Source: Adiantum capillus-veneris (lineage: Eukaryota > Streptophyta > Polypodiopsida > Polypodiales > Pteridaceae). Taken from it: a stretch of 64,000 nt of DNA. The stretch spans positions 73,567,410 through 73,631,409 of the forward strand of contig CM043960.1 of the NCBI GenBank assembly GCA_014529385.2, read 5' to 3'. Shown piece by piece: positions 48,001 to 59,417 of this stretch (position 1 is its first letter; each line of letters starts with the position of its first letter). Both the position numbers and the translations under genes were made by a program. The notes under the pieces were generated by a model. The model was not told where the DNA came from. It did not search any database and was given only the letters and a program-made list of their open reading frames with translations.

Positions 48001-48611
48001 CTAGGAAGATATATAAACTTGCCTTCTTATGAGTCTCCTCTTCTGAGCTTTACCGAAGTCTTGTGGAAATTCGCCCTCCAAAATGTAGCCAATAATGGGA
48101 GTCAATGACTCCAACCCCTCGTATCTCGGTTGCTTGACAACTGCTGCCGCCATGATGATCTGCACGTCTTTCTCAACACATGTAGCTTCTTGTTGTGCAA
48201 GTAAATTGGCATCTTCATTTTGTTTCCTAGGAATATGATATAGTTGCACTTCTTCAAACTGATTAAACAACCTACGAATGGCATGAACCTTTGTCCTCAG
48301 GCTTTCATTCTTACATGCCCAAATGTATAAGATTTGCTTCACAATGAGAAGGGCATCCCCCTTTACCATGAGACGTTGTATACCTTGACTAATGCACATC
48401 TTCAAACCATGATCACCTCTCTACTTGGGTTGAACAACACTAGCCCTCCCCCTGCTTTTCCTGTGACTCGTCGAAAAGGTCCATCAAAGAACAATGTAAA
48501 ATCATTAGGAATACTTTTAGGTGGTGGCAATGATAGGGTCTTTACTTTAGGCACCTTAATTTCCTTCTCATGTACCCTATAAGTGAGAATCCCTGCCAAT
48601 TGTACACACAC
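48001..48611 (-). pseudogene. Tat second (archaeal-like) RNase H
   Basis: DFTLFFDGPFRRVTGKAGGG begins the domain near 48.5 kb (first catalytic Asp), followed after a frame change near 48.40 kb by MVKGDALLIVKQI and IPRKQNEDANLLA, the usual end of this domain with its last Asp. An additional RNase H after the normal one is the hallmark of the Tat lineage. The tail to 48001 links to integrase. Confidence 0.85.
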
Positions 48612-50168
48612 ACACTATCTTCTACCTTGAAAGAGTATTGGAACTCTTGCAACTCCATAATCCACTTAGATATCCTAGTACTTAGATTCATTTGAGATGA
48701 CACCCAAGGAAACAGATTTTCTGTAGTGAGAATTACAAAAGGTTTTGGTAGCAAGTAGGATCTACACTTCTCACCGCAAACATGAGAGAAAGCATCATGA
48801 GTTTTTCCTTCATGTAGACTCTGTCCAAAGCATTCATGACCCTACTAGAAAAGTAGACGGGTTGCAGCCTGGTATTGTGGGGATCTAGTTGTAGAAAAAC
48901 AACACCAATTGTTTCTTTCCCCACACTAGAGATAACAAAGAATGTGTACTCCCAATAAGGAGGCATAAGTGTTGGTAGCTCTGACAATATGACTTTGATG
49001 TTACAAAAATATTCTTCAAGATCATCAGACCAAAAAAACTCGACTTGTTGTGTCAACTTTTGCAAGGGGTGAAGTAACTCCGAGGCTAAGTGAATGAAGC
49101 GTGACATATACTTCACCTTTTGAATGAATGAGATGACCTCCTTAAGACTCTTCGGTGATGGTAACTCAATAAGAGCCTTTGACTTTGAAGGATCCACCTT
49201 GATGCCTTTGTAAGAAACTATGTGACCAAGTAAGATCACTTCATCCTCACCTATGTGGCACTTGTCAGGGTTGATTTGACCTCCCATGTCATAGAGCTTA
49301 TTCAAACCTTATTTTGCCCTTTGTAGATGTAATGATTTTGAGCTATAAATGCAAAAATCATCAATAAAACCCTAATGGACTTTCTAAAGAATGCTTGAAA
49401 CACCATGTTCATGAAGTGTTGGAAGGTTGCAGGAGAATTTTTCAAGCCAAATGGCATGACTCTAAAAGCATAACAACCCCAAGGAGTGATAAAGGTGGGT
49501 TTCAATTGATCCTCCAATGCAATACCTATTTGAAAGTAACTTGAGTAACCATCACAAAAAGTGTACTTCTCATGACCGGCTACCTCATTTAGTATCTCAT
49601 CCTGAAATGGGAGGGGAAAGTGATCTCTTTTTGTTGCCTCATTTAGTGGACGGTAATCCACACACACCCTCCACTTGCCATTATTCTTGGGAGTGACAAC
49701 AACGGGAGAGACCCACTCTGAATTCTCCACTGGATAAATGAGACATGCTGCTAGAAGCTTTCTTACCTCCTTGAGTAGAGTCTTCTCCTTGATGACTCCT
49801 AGCCTTCGTAGATTTTGAGCTTTAGGTTTGGCCTCTGGCTTTACCTCAATCTTGTGTTGAACATCATCTACTCCACGCACATCGGTGTAGTATTTAGCAA
49901 AAAGCTTAGGAAATTTCCTTAACACACCTTTGAACTCCTCTCTTTCATCCTTTGTAAATGTTGTAGACAACATACCTTCTAACATTCCCTCGTCTTTCAC
50001 ATTTTGGTTCTCTTGGGAACCTAACTCCTCCAAACCTTGACAACAGGTCTCTTGGTTGGTTGGCTTAAACCTTACCCCCATGACTTCAATGGAAGACTCC
50101 TCGTCAATAATGCTGCCGTTACTTTCTTCTTCTATCTTCTTTCGTCTCACTTTGAGATGATTCTTCAT
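48612..50168 (-). pseudogene. Tat reverse transcriptase and first RNase H
   Basis: RT from about 49.9 kb: WVSPVVVTPKNNGKWRVCVD, YRPLNEATKRDHFPLPF, GYSSYFQIGIALEDQ, VMPFGLKNSPATFQ. Just before the FIDD catalytic motif one T is missing from a T run (about 49362), shifting the frame. The frame resumes at KLYDMGGQINPDKCHIGED and continues through the thumb (LLGHIVSYKGIKVDPSKSK) into RNase H (LQPVYFSSRVMNALD). A second shift lies near 48.74 kb. Confidence 0.9.
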
Positions 50169-50264
50169 GGAGCTCCTCTTGGCGTTTCTCCTTCATGTCA
50201 AAGACAACCTTCTTATCATTGTCATTCCTGCAAATTAATTTTTCACTCTCCCAATCCTGCAAAC

Positions 50265-50746
50265 TCACATTATCATTAGCCATGGTCTTCCTAGGATAAA
50301 TGGATGACCACTTCCCTTGGTCGCCATAACATAAAAATCCACCACCTTCTTAATGCCAAAGTCCTCCCCAGAAACATTTTTACAAATGCCTACACACCTA
50401 GCCTTGCTATTGTTTGCCATCTTGACTTTTATTTCAGGTGTCTCATGGATGTGCATGCCTAGTCTTTTCATATGTCCCTCTATCATGATGCAAATTTGTG
50501 CACCCCCATCCACTAGACCTTTCCTAACCAATCTTCCTTTGATGTAACATCTAGCACCGGTGTAATGTCCTCATTCATTTTAGCTTGTGCAATTTTTACC
50601 ACAGGCACTCTCTCTTTTACCTTTCTCCTAGTGCTAACTGCCCTTGTTAAATCCCTCCTAACTTGTAGACATAATGCAAGAAATTGAGGCCATGAGATAT
50701 CAGGACCCTTACCTCTCATGTCTTTTAACAAGTTGTACGACGTCAT
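50265..50746 (-). pseudogene. Tat protease and preceding linker
   Basis: Minus strand. Linker (LLKDMRGKGPDISWPQFLAL) then GLVDGGAQICI, the Tat-type aspartic protease active site (DGGA), and later HPFILGRPWL. A frame change separates linker and protease near 50.52 kb, where the plus-strand relative (59892 onward) is uninterrupted. Confidence 0.87.
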
Positions 50747-50827
50747 ACCATGTCCAAGAGGGAAGTCTTGGAGGTTGATACGACGTCGAGTCCTCTTGGT
50801 TTCCTTGGTCTCCTTTGCCTTCTTTTC

Positions 50828-51810
50828 TCATCCATGGTCACTTTGTGACGTGACTCCTTCTTTATCCTTACCATTTCCGCGACCATGCTTAATGCCATAT
50901 GCTTCCATGTCCTTCTCGTTGGAATTTGTCACCTCTACCACATGAAAATTTGGATCTGGCAAAGGTGTAACTCCTTCCACTCCTTGTGGAGGTGGTTTTG
51001 CCCCATTTGGTCTTTGCAAAAGTCGTGGTTGTTGACTAGTTCCTTCACCTGCATTCATCACTGGGTAATTCAAGTTAGGTCTCCCTGGCTCCCCACAGGG
51101 CCAAGGACATTTATACATCCCATGTCCAAACTCTCAGCAATTCCAACATTGCAAGACTCTCCTAGGTCGTGGTGACTCTCGCTCTTCTGACTTCTTTGTT
51201 TGTCCCTTGGGACCTACCGCTTGTGCAAGGTGAATTGACAAGTTACTTAAGGATTCATTTAACTTTTCAATTACCTCTGTTGTTACCTCCGGAATATCTC
51301 TAGATGTTGATGCTTGTGATTTTCCCTTAGGTCTAGGACCCTCTATTGGAACCTCTCCTCTTAGACCCTTGAGTTTCCTATACTTCTCAACAGCCCTAGT
51401 TTCAGTTGCGTCAAAGATAGCAGGTGCACCCGCCTCAACTTTTATCTTGAGTGTGGGAAAGAGACCGGCTATGAACCTCTCCTTCTTTAGGAACTCTGCA
51501 CCATCACCAGGGTTAGCAACATTTCTCACCCATACAGCCCAAAGACGTAGAAACTCTTGTTTATACATGTAGTAGTCATCTAAGTATTTTTGTTTGTGAG
51601 AAACAATGTCTTGCCATAGTTTTTGAGTGTTTTGGGGATCAAAGAAGTATCTCTTGAAATGATTCACAACTTCTGTGTAATTACCTTTAACTTCCTCAGG
51701 CAAAGAGTCAAACCAAGTGCTAGCATCTTTCCTAAGACCACCTCAAACATTTCTACACGTCCTTGATCAGTTACTATCCTCTTCAGATATGGCAAGACAT
51801 CTTGAAATTT
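50828..51810 (-). pseudogene. Tat Gag with zinc knuckle, broken
   Basis: Gag core from about 51.72 kb (NYTEVVNHFKRYFFDPQNTQ, WQDIVSHKQKYLDDY, ERFIAGLFPTLKIKV), then the knuckle CWNC-stop-EFGHGMYKCP. A TGA (about 51134) replaces the Gly codon found in the sister copy (CWNCGESGHGMYNCP at about 59.5 kb). A Pro-rich tail follows to 50828. A frameshift near 51.73 kb cuts off the N-terminus; sequence to about 51.84 kb still looks Gag-like. Confidence 0.88.
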
Positions 51811-51849
51811 GCTAAAAATATTTCTTCATCCTCTCCAGGCTCTCAAAAG

Positions 51850-52904
51850 AAAAGAGGATATCCGGACATTTGGCATTGGGCCTCCATTGAATCAGTTTCA
51901 AAGTGACAACATGTTTTTGTTTTTCTTTCTTGAAAAGATTTACACAATAATATTTTCTAAATTGCAATCTATTCTACAAAAAAATAAAAATATTCACATC
52001 AAATGACCTATGATAATCAATAAGAGGCAGGATGACAGGGTTTGGTGACGCAAGAATTTCTCCTACTCTATGGGCACCAAACATGAACACCATACGTTGT
52101 TGAAAATGGACTTTTCTACTAATTGCAATGTTTATTCTAATGTGTGGGGTGAAATGGAAGGGAAAAACCTCTATTCCTGGGCTATTTGTCTCTGCATGAT
52201 CTAATGCTTAAAACAAAACAAAAATATAGACATCCAAACTAAAGTCGTACCTAATGAGAGGTAAAATAAAAGGATTTACTGAAGCATTTATCTCGGCCAA
52301 CCTAAGAGGACCTAAAATTCTACAAATTACACGTTGAAATTTCAACTTAGTCATTAGAAAAATTTTGAACTCATTTTTGGGCCTTTTAAGAGTGCCACAT
52401 CATCAAAGTTGTACAAAAGAAAGCAACCCGGTAGACCCCTCTAAATATTACTTAGAACCCCATGATATGACCTATCATTGGAAAGTTATTGAAAAATGGA
52501 TTCTAAAGAGCCAAGGACTGAAAAGTTTGGATGACTTCTATAAAAGTTATGCCTTTTTGTTTTCAATCACCCAGGTTTTGTTACCCAGATCTACATGAAG
52601 GCAATGTCTGATACATGCATGATATATATCAATAGATAGCATTTGAAGAGTAGATTCTAAATATCCAACCTCCGACAAGTTTGGATCTTATTTGCAAAAA
52701 ATTTACTGATCCCCACTTTTTGAAAGCTATGCCACATCAACAACTCTTACAAGGCCCATTTTTGAGTCCAAACTTTTCCTAATGTACTAACAATTATGTG
52801 TACCTTTTGCCTTGCAATGGGAATGAAAGGATCTGAAAAATTCTCGTGATTCATGCAAAATACTTGACAAAAATATAAACCCACACAAAAATACACAAGC
52901 CATT
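51850..52904. other. Tat leader region, no gene seen
   Basis: Between Gag and the 5' LTR of the Tat element. Open frames are short and unrecognised. It would be the untranslated leader, possibly with a decayed Gag N-terminus or an inserted sequence. Confidence 0.45.
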
Positions 52905-52921
52905 CTCCGTGGGGGCAACAA
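52905..52921 (-). promoter_or_regulatory. candidate primer binding site, Tat element
   Basis: On the minus strand, TTGTTGCCCCCACGGAG lies a few bases inside the 5' LTR. With one change (TGT to TGG) it would be a normal primer site. The tRNA cannot be assigned. Confidence 0.4.
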
Positions 52922-52924
52922 AGT

Positions 52925-55581
52925 TGAGGCGGTCCGGGGCGGGCAACAAGAGAGGTGACCTCTAAACACCCCTCAAGGCTCATGTGCTGCTCAATTGGGG
53001 CTGGAGCAACCACAAGCTCAACACAACAACAAACCCACAGCCAAACCCAAACAAGATAGGGGCACCACCTAGTTATGGTATGCGAACTAGGACGCAGGAG
53101 AGATTTTGCAACAACCAAGAAGATGCGCCACGAGACACACACAAGCAATCTCACAACAAGACACACAACAAAATGGACCGAAGAGAGATAGAGCAAAGGG
53201 AAGAGAGAGAGGTATGGATCTTGCGTAATACCTTATTTGTGACTTGCAAATGGAGATGGTCTGTTATGATGCTATCTTAGAGATTGTTCAAAACTAACTC
53301 AATGCTTAGTGAATGCTATACATTGCCAACACACACACACTGTCTTAGGGTGTGGGAGACCTCTCACCACAATACCCTATTACAATGGACACAAAATTGG
53401 TAATGAAATCACACTAAAACATTTTCTAAAACAAGATCAAACGATAGAAACATCAAAATAAACAAGTCACCTTGAATTCACCAAACCGTATCGCACAAGT
53501 GGAAGGACGAATATTTGAACGTCGAATGATGCCTTTGATGCACCAAACCTCAATTTATTGCTGATGGAGGAACATATACAATAGTGGTTTTGCGATTTTT
53601 GAACTCACACTCTCTCACTTGCAATGTGTAGCTTGAAAGCTTCTCTTAGACCAAAAGAGAATCTTACAAAGTGGTTTCTACGCCTAAGTCTCTCGCCACG
53701 CATAGAGTGTTAGGTTGCTATATGAGATATTGGAGGTTGTTTAACAAGAAGGAGAGGGGCCTATTTATAAGTTGGAGACCCCTCATTAAGATTATTGGAA
53801 ATCCTAATTTACAAGCGAACAAATCAGGGTTATGATTTTTTTGAATATCAAAACATTGCGGGCCTTCTTTGTCTGCTTGAGTCATGGTTGTGGGATCAAA
53901 AGAGAGCATTATTGATGGTAGATAAGGTGAAATTAAAGTTAAGTAAGGAGAGAGAGAGAGTTACTATGCACATGTCTTGAGGTGAAGTGTCTTTTATCGT
54001 TAGGTCAATGGTTACTTTGTGTTAGTATGTTAGTGGCTAGTGTTAGTAATCCCTAGAAAGTTAATGATATATTTAAAATGCGTAGAATGGGATGGATGGT
54101 TAAATGAAGTGAGGAAATCCTCGTGATGGTGAATCTTGAAGAAGTTTTTAACTTACTTGTGTAGGTTCTCAAAATGACTATCGATCTTCTTCTTTATCTT
54201 CTCTTCTTTACGCCACCGCCGCCAAGGTTGATTATCGCAATGAAAATGGAAATTTGGTTGATGAGATCTCTTGATTTGTAGAGGTTAAGCATGGTTTACA
54301 TGATGAATTTTATGTATATAGAGAAGGGGTAAGATGGAATTGTACTTTGGAAGTAATACAGAGAGACATAGAGATGGTGTATGTACATGGAGAGCTCATA
54401 TGAGAGCTATGGGAGTAAGAGAGGAGGTTAATGGTGAAGAAGGTAAGAGAAACCATGGAAGATGCAGGTTTGAGTGATAGATTGAGAGGAATGAGTGTGT
54501 GTGTGTGTGTGAGAAGTGTGGAAAGAGGTGATAGAGGACTATGGACAGTGAGAAAAGTGGGCAGACTGGGGTCCACTAAAAAAATCCTAGCTCACCGGTG
54601 GTTGCTCCATAAATCAATAAAATTTTTGAGGTGATTATTCAGATCTTGGTCCACATTTTTTCTTTTTGACCACCGCTTCAAATTTGGAGTGGAGATGGAT
54701 ATAAAAGATCACGCCAAAATACCTGTTTTTCTTCACAAAAAAGTCTTGAGTGGCCCCCCTTTGTTGAATTTTCATATGGCTCCAAAGGTGAGCCCCTCTT
54801 TGTATGAGAGCATGACCTAATTGATTCTTAGGGGTTTGAAAATATGCATGGTTCTGGATTATGCATAAATATAATATATGGAATATGATGGGAAAAAATA
54901 GGCTAGTATATGTAAACAATTTATGGAATCTAGAATAGCGTCAACTATATATAAATATAAAATGGAACAAAGATATGTATGAAAATATAAGGAATCAAAT
55001 GAGGGTACCCTCATTTGTTTTTATTGAATTATACTTATTTACAAGAGATAAGAAAAAATACCTCTAGGAAATAGGAATTTAGTGAAAGGCAATGACTGAT
55101 GGTTGGTGAAAGGTATTTTTGAAGTTTTCCCTTGGAGTGGATTCACACCAAAAACAAGAGAAGCTTGTGTGAAGATATTTTTATATGGAACAAAGAGTAT
55201 GCAAAATGGTAAGAGAATTGTGTTAATGATGAGTCAATGTACATAGTATACATAGGAAAATAACTCACACCTAAGAAGAAATATTTAAATAAATACCAAA
55301 ATAATTACAGAAATTCCCTATATTTAGGCCCTATGTACAATGAAATATATACAAACAAATGGGCCATAATATATTTTATTTTTTTGATTTTATTTATTTA
55401 TTTGGCTCAACTAGCCCAATGACTAGCTAGCTGAGGGTTTTAAGGAGATATGGAAAAAATTCCCTAACTCATACACGCCTATGTACATTGACAAGGTAAG
55501 AATAACCACATTGTTTAGGTGATTTTGGTAGGGTAAGGTAACTCACTATGGCAATAATGGAGAGCCGAAAAATGGCTATCA
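52925..55581 (-). repeat. 5' LTR of the Tat element, full length
   Basis: 2657 bp. The outer end GGCTATCA is defined by the inverted copy that begins TGATAGCC at 61489. Holds a short GA tract and a GT tract; no coding frame of note. Confidence 0.92.
53762..53769 (-). promoter_or_regulatory. TATA box candidate in the Tat 5' LTR
   Basis: TATAAATA on the minus strand, conserved in the inverted LTR at 63327-63334 and mutated in the left LTR. Confidence 0.65.
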
Positions 55582-56777
55582 CCATCACGATGATGTACAT
55601 TTGAATACATTTGATAGGTTTCACAAGACTCCACAAAGTGAGATACATCTTTCTACATAGCTTTCTACCAATATCTCTCTTTTATTTTAGTAAAGGTGGC
55701 CCATATGCCTCTCTGTCCAACATAAAAACACTCATGAAACTTTTTCATAATCTCATTTTTAGCGTCCTTATCATTCATGACTCTTAATGGCATTCCATTT
55801 CTTTGTTTTGGATGCTTCCATAAGTACCCATCTTTCAAAAAGTATCCATAGGCATTTCTCCCTGTTCCTTTGAACTCTTGATCAGTCCACCCTTCTTCCC
55901 TTGTCAAAGTGCTCAAATAAAGCCCAATGAGCAACCAGTCACCTTGATATAGGTCCTTTGTAAATGACTCAAGTGCATTTGACAGGCAAACATGATCACC
56001 CTTGGCATGAGAGATACTATAGAGCCTTGTGCCTACATCATCACCCTTGACAACCATGTCTTCTTCATTTTCATACCTTTCTCTTGAAAGCATATCCGCA
56101 GTTGGATTATCTTTCCCTGCAATATGCTTAAATTCTGGATTCAAGGACTTTATATAGGCAATCCATCTCAACATAGCAATGTTGGGAGTTGAGCAGCCTG
56201 TGATCATTCCAAGAAGGGGTAGACAATCAATCTCCACAACTACATTTGCTCCAATCAAATACTCTCTGTCACATTTCAATGATGTGACTACTCCCCATAA
56301 GTCTCTTTTTACGTGTGGATAGTTGCATTGACAAGTACTGAGGACTTTTGCCCCAAATCTCACCACATATCGCTTGTCATCATCATCATCTTGTCCAATC
56401 ACCCATCCAATTCTTGTGGGGCTAGTATCCACTGTCACAATTACATATCTTCCACCTTCATAGTTTGCTTTCCTCAAAGAGTAGCAACTTCTTTAATTTT
56501 TTCATGGCATGGGTATGCATTTCTTCCCATTGAAACTTTTGGTTCTTTCTCAAAAGTTGATACAAAGGCTCTGTTACATTTGCATCATACGGAATCCAGA
56601 TAACATAAAACATGCATACACCCAAGAACCTTTGAACCTCAATGATATTTATACATTTCTCTTTCATTCTCTGAATTACATCAATCTTTGCAGGACAAGG
56701 CCTTCTACCATATGGCCCATACATATTTCCTACAATGAGAACTTCATTCACACCACTGACTTTTGGCCAGACAAGGT
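55582..56777 (-). pseudogene. gypsy 2 right part: RT end, RNase H and zinc region
   Basis: Minus strand. From the right: end of reverse transcriptase (GVNEVLIVGNMYGPYGRRPC, FLGVCMFYVIWIPYDANV), a shift near 56.47 kb, then a 270-codon open frame with RNase H (TVDTSPTRIGWVIG, KRDLWGVVTSL, IAGKDNPTADMLSRE) and the start of the integrase zinc region (FHECFYVGQRGI), where the first His of the zinc motif is not obvious. It continues into 45.7 kb if the Tat insertion is removed. At 56777 the element stops abruptly at the segmental duplication, losing the rest of RT, protease, Gag and its 5' LTR. Confidence 0.9.
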
Positions 56778-56802
56778 AAAAAGATAGACAGTATTGACAT
56801 AC

Positions 56803-57637
56803 CTGTCTCACAAGGCTCTCCTCTCTTTTTCATGTCAATAAAGAGACAATAAAAGCTCCTTTTTCTGTCATATAGCCTTCTTTTGTGAAGGTAGACTTCA
56901 ATCCACTAAGATCGTCTCTCAACCCTCTCACCCTTGCATTCTGAATCAATCTACACAAGGGAATAGAGGGACAATCAAAGCAGCTAAATATACATGTGCT
57001 CTCAAGAATATTTGCTCCCCTATGCATGAAGATTTTGTTCATCCTCCATTTCTACGGCTGCAGTAACCTCGTCCCTTATCTCCCATGGGACTATCTGCAA
57101 CCCATTCTCCTCAGAGGCTAGTGTCTCATCTATCTCATGTAAAGATCCCTGCCCCATGTTCATAAGATAAAATCTCCTCTTCTTGTGTTTCTAGCTCCTC
57201 TACCATGATAGTAGCTGAAACCGAAGAGACTTGATCACTACTGTCCACTTGACCACAAGAGATTTGGTCACTACTCCTCCCTCTCTGGGCACGACCACGG
57301 GATCTAGGACTAATCCAACGTAAATAAACAATTCAACATTTTTAGTAATCTTCAAAAAGAATCAGTTGTTGATGAAAACACATAATGAAACATAAAGTAT
57401 TGTTATGGATTAAGAAAATGAAACAAAATTTAATTTATATTTAGAGCACTATTTTAAATACTATGCATAGCCCATGAGATACCTCTCCAACAAATTTTAG
57501 AAACCAAGGCTATAAAATTTATTCCAACATTATTATAAAACTTTGAAACACCTGGCAGGAGGACGCCCTCTTTGAGTAGATGTACCATTTTTGCCTTCCA
57601 CCGATTGCCATTGTCTCGTGAATTGACCTACACAAGT
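56803..57637 (-). pseudogene. first exons of a second ParB-methyltransferase-like copy
   Basis: Corresponds to exons 38223-38729 and 38972-39057 (here 56803-57309 and 57552-57637). At the codon where copy 1 has TAG (38516) this copy has CAG, so that stop is private to copy 1. The ATG proposed for copy 1 at 39021 is GTG here. All later exons, with the ParB-like and methyltransferase motifs, are absent. A nonfunctional 5' fragment. Confidence 0.85.
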
Positions 57638-59242
57638 CATGGCATAAACTTAAACTTGCAGACATGGCATAAGTATCTCTACAGTTAAAATAAAATTGTA
57701 TTAGCAAAAAAACAAACGAAATGCAAAATCTCTAGTTGGACATAATGATACCTCATTTAACACCATTCGATGGGAAGAAATTGGCTAAGCAAACCAACCA
57801 GGGAATTGGCTAAGCCATGAGTTTAGTTGTTGATAGAGCCGCGCACCGGCGTTTGGTCATTGCGACAACCCGCAAAGAGTAAATTTTTAAAATTAGATTT
57901 CTTTTTACACATTTTTTCCTTTTGCTTGCATCAACGAGGATTCTCCCTTTTTACACATTTTTTCCCTTCATGCTTGCATAGCTTCCGCCGCGCATCAACA
58001 AGGATTCTCCCTTTTTTTTTGAATTACCTCCAGCCAGTACCCCCTACTAATGGTCTGCACGTCCTTCCTAGCCATCTTGTTCCTTGCTAATTGTGCCCCC
58101 CTGTACATTATATCCATGTAGGCCCCTCTTTCCACCAAGCACATTAGTGGATGCCGCCCCACTTGGCGTGAATTTGCCACTCTCTAGGGACATAGTTTTT
58201 ACTCAAAAGAAAAAAAGTACCTGTGTTGTCAGTGCTAAATACACAGCAAAAAGAGAATCTCTGGTAGCACAAAAGGGCTTCAAGAACATAAAAAAAAGTA
58301 CCTGTGTTGTCAATGTTAAATGCAGAGCGCAGAGAGAATCTCTCGCAGTGCAAAAGGACTGTCTCAAAGCGGAAAAATAATGTCTGGAAGTGGGATGAAG
58401 CTTGTGTTGGCAACATGAACAGCAGCAGGGGAAATAGACGGATTTGAAGTTGGGAGCTATCGCAACCGGCGCGTGCTCCTTGTTGCAGTGACAAACAAAT
58501 AATTCCTTGCATCCTCGAACCTACGCCCTCTGTCATGCGGCGGGAGTTGAAGCTCACTTCAAGTAGAGATCGACAAAAACTTTTTTGTTTAAAAACTTGG
58601 CAAACCTACATATGAGAAGCACTTGAGTTAAATGGACTAAATTTGAAGGTTTTTACACGAGATTATACTTTACTTTTTAGAATTTTGTAGGTTCACAAAA
58701 ATATTAAGAGGTAAATCTATACCTAAAAATTTGTAGGTGGGATTACACTAAACATAGGTTTTTTTTTAGCTTTGCGAGTCGCTTGTGACTATTGTCTGCT
58801 GCAATTTTGATTTATATAAAATTCTAAAAAAAAACCTTTCAAATATTGTACGTTCTTTAAAGACCTCCAATATTTTGTCATAAATGCCGTAAAAGCTGCT
58901 CGGATTTTCAAAAAACTCCCAAATATCGTGGTGACTGTCTATCATAAGAAGAGTGACTGTCTATCATAAAAAAATATGAGTTAATTTGAAGGAAAAAAAC
59001 GGCCAACTCGAACGTGACGTGGAAAAATGGAACTTTACATGATTGATAGGAGACGCTCTTGAATGCTCGACGACTCAGACGTCTCCACCATCAGACACTG
59101 CAGCTAAATCAAATAACTTTGGTCTTTTTCAATTTCCCCACTTTGTTTAATGTTTGTATTACCCAACACCGTAACTCAATTATCCTGCAGTTCTTCAGAA
59201 GTAATCCTATTGCTCCAACTTCCATTAGAATAGTTTTATGCA

Positions 59243-59417
59243 ATTGCTAGGCATATCACTATCTATGGACTGCAAGATCGACAAAAGCTTGTTCTTATCT
59301 TTAAAGGTAGCACATATGCCCTACCTGTAGTCTCTGTGAGACAACATTTCAAACTAACTACTGCCTTTAATTTGCATCCCTTAACTTTAAGTGGGGACAA
59401 GGTAAAAATGGAATTAA
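59243..59417 (+). pseudogene. 5' fragment of the SWIM transposase-like gene
   Basis: Matches codons 1-58 of the 40639 frame. The start ATG is mutated (ATT) and homology ends at 59417 where Tat gag begins. Confidence 0.85.

Larger units (their letters stand above)
45723..55581 (-). mobile_element. Tat-type Ty3/gypsy element inserted in gypsy 2
   Basis: 9859 bp between TGAGGCGG and GGCTATCA ends. The flanks rejoin gypsy 2 as in gypsy 1, with a 4-bp duplication CCAT (45719-45722, 55582-55585). Minus-strand order: Gag, protease with DGGA, reverse transcriptase, RNase H, a second archaeal-like RNase H, integrase. Two RNase H domains mark the plant Tat lineage. The 5' LTR is full length (2657 bp); the 3' LTR lacks its distal 1.57 kb. 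Many stops and shifts. Confidence 0.93.
56778..59417. repeat. segmental duplication, copy 2
   Basis: 2640 bp matching 38198-40813. The left end joins gypsy 2 reverse transcriptase, the right end joins a Tat gag-pol. Compared with copy 1 it has an extra ~22-bp tandem repeat (GTGACTGTCTATCATA phrase) near 58.95 kb. No short target duplication was seen at its ends. Confidence 0.95.

Noticed and set aside
54310..54634. Short Ser/Thr-rich frames in the Tat LTR
   Set aside because: They are repeated in the inverted LTR and have no recognisable product.
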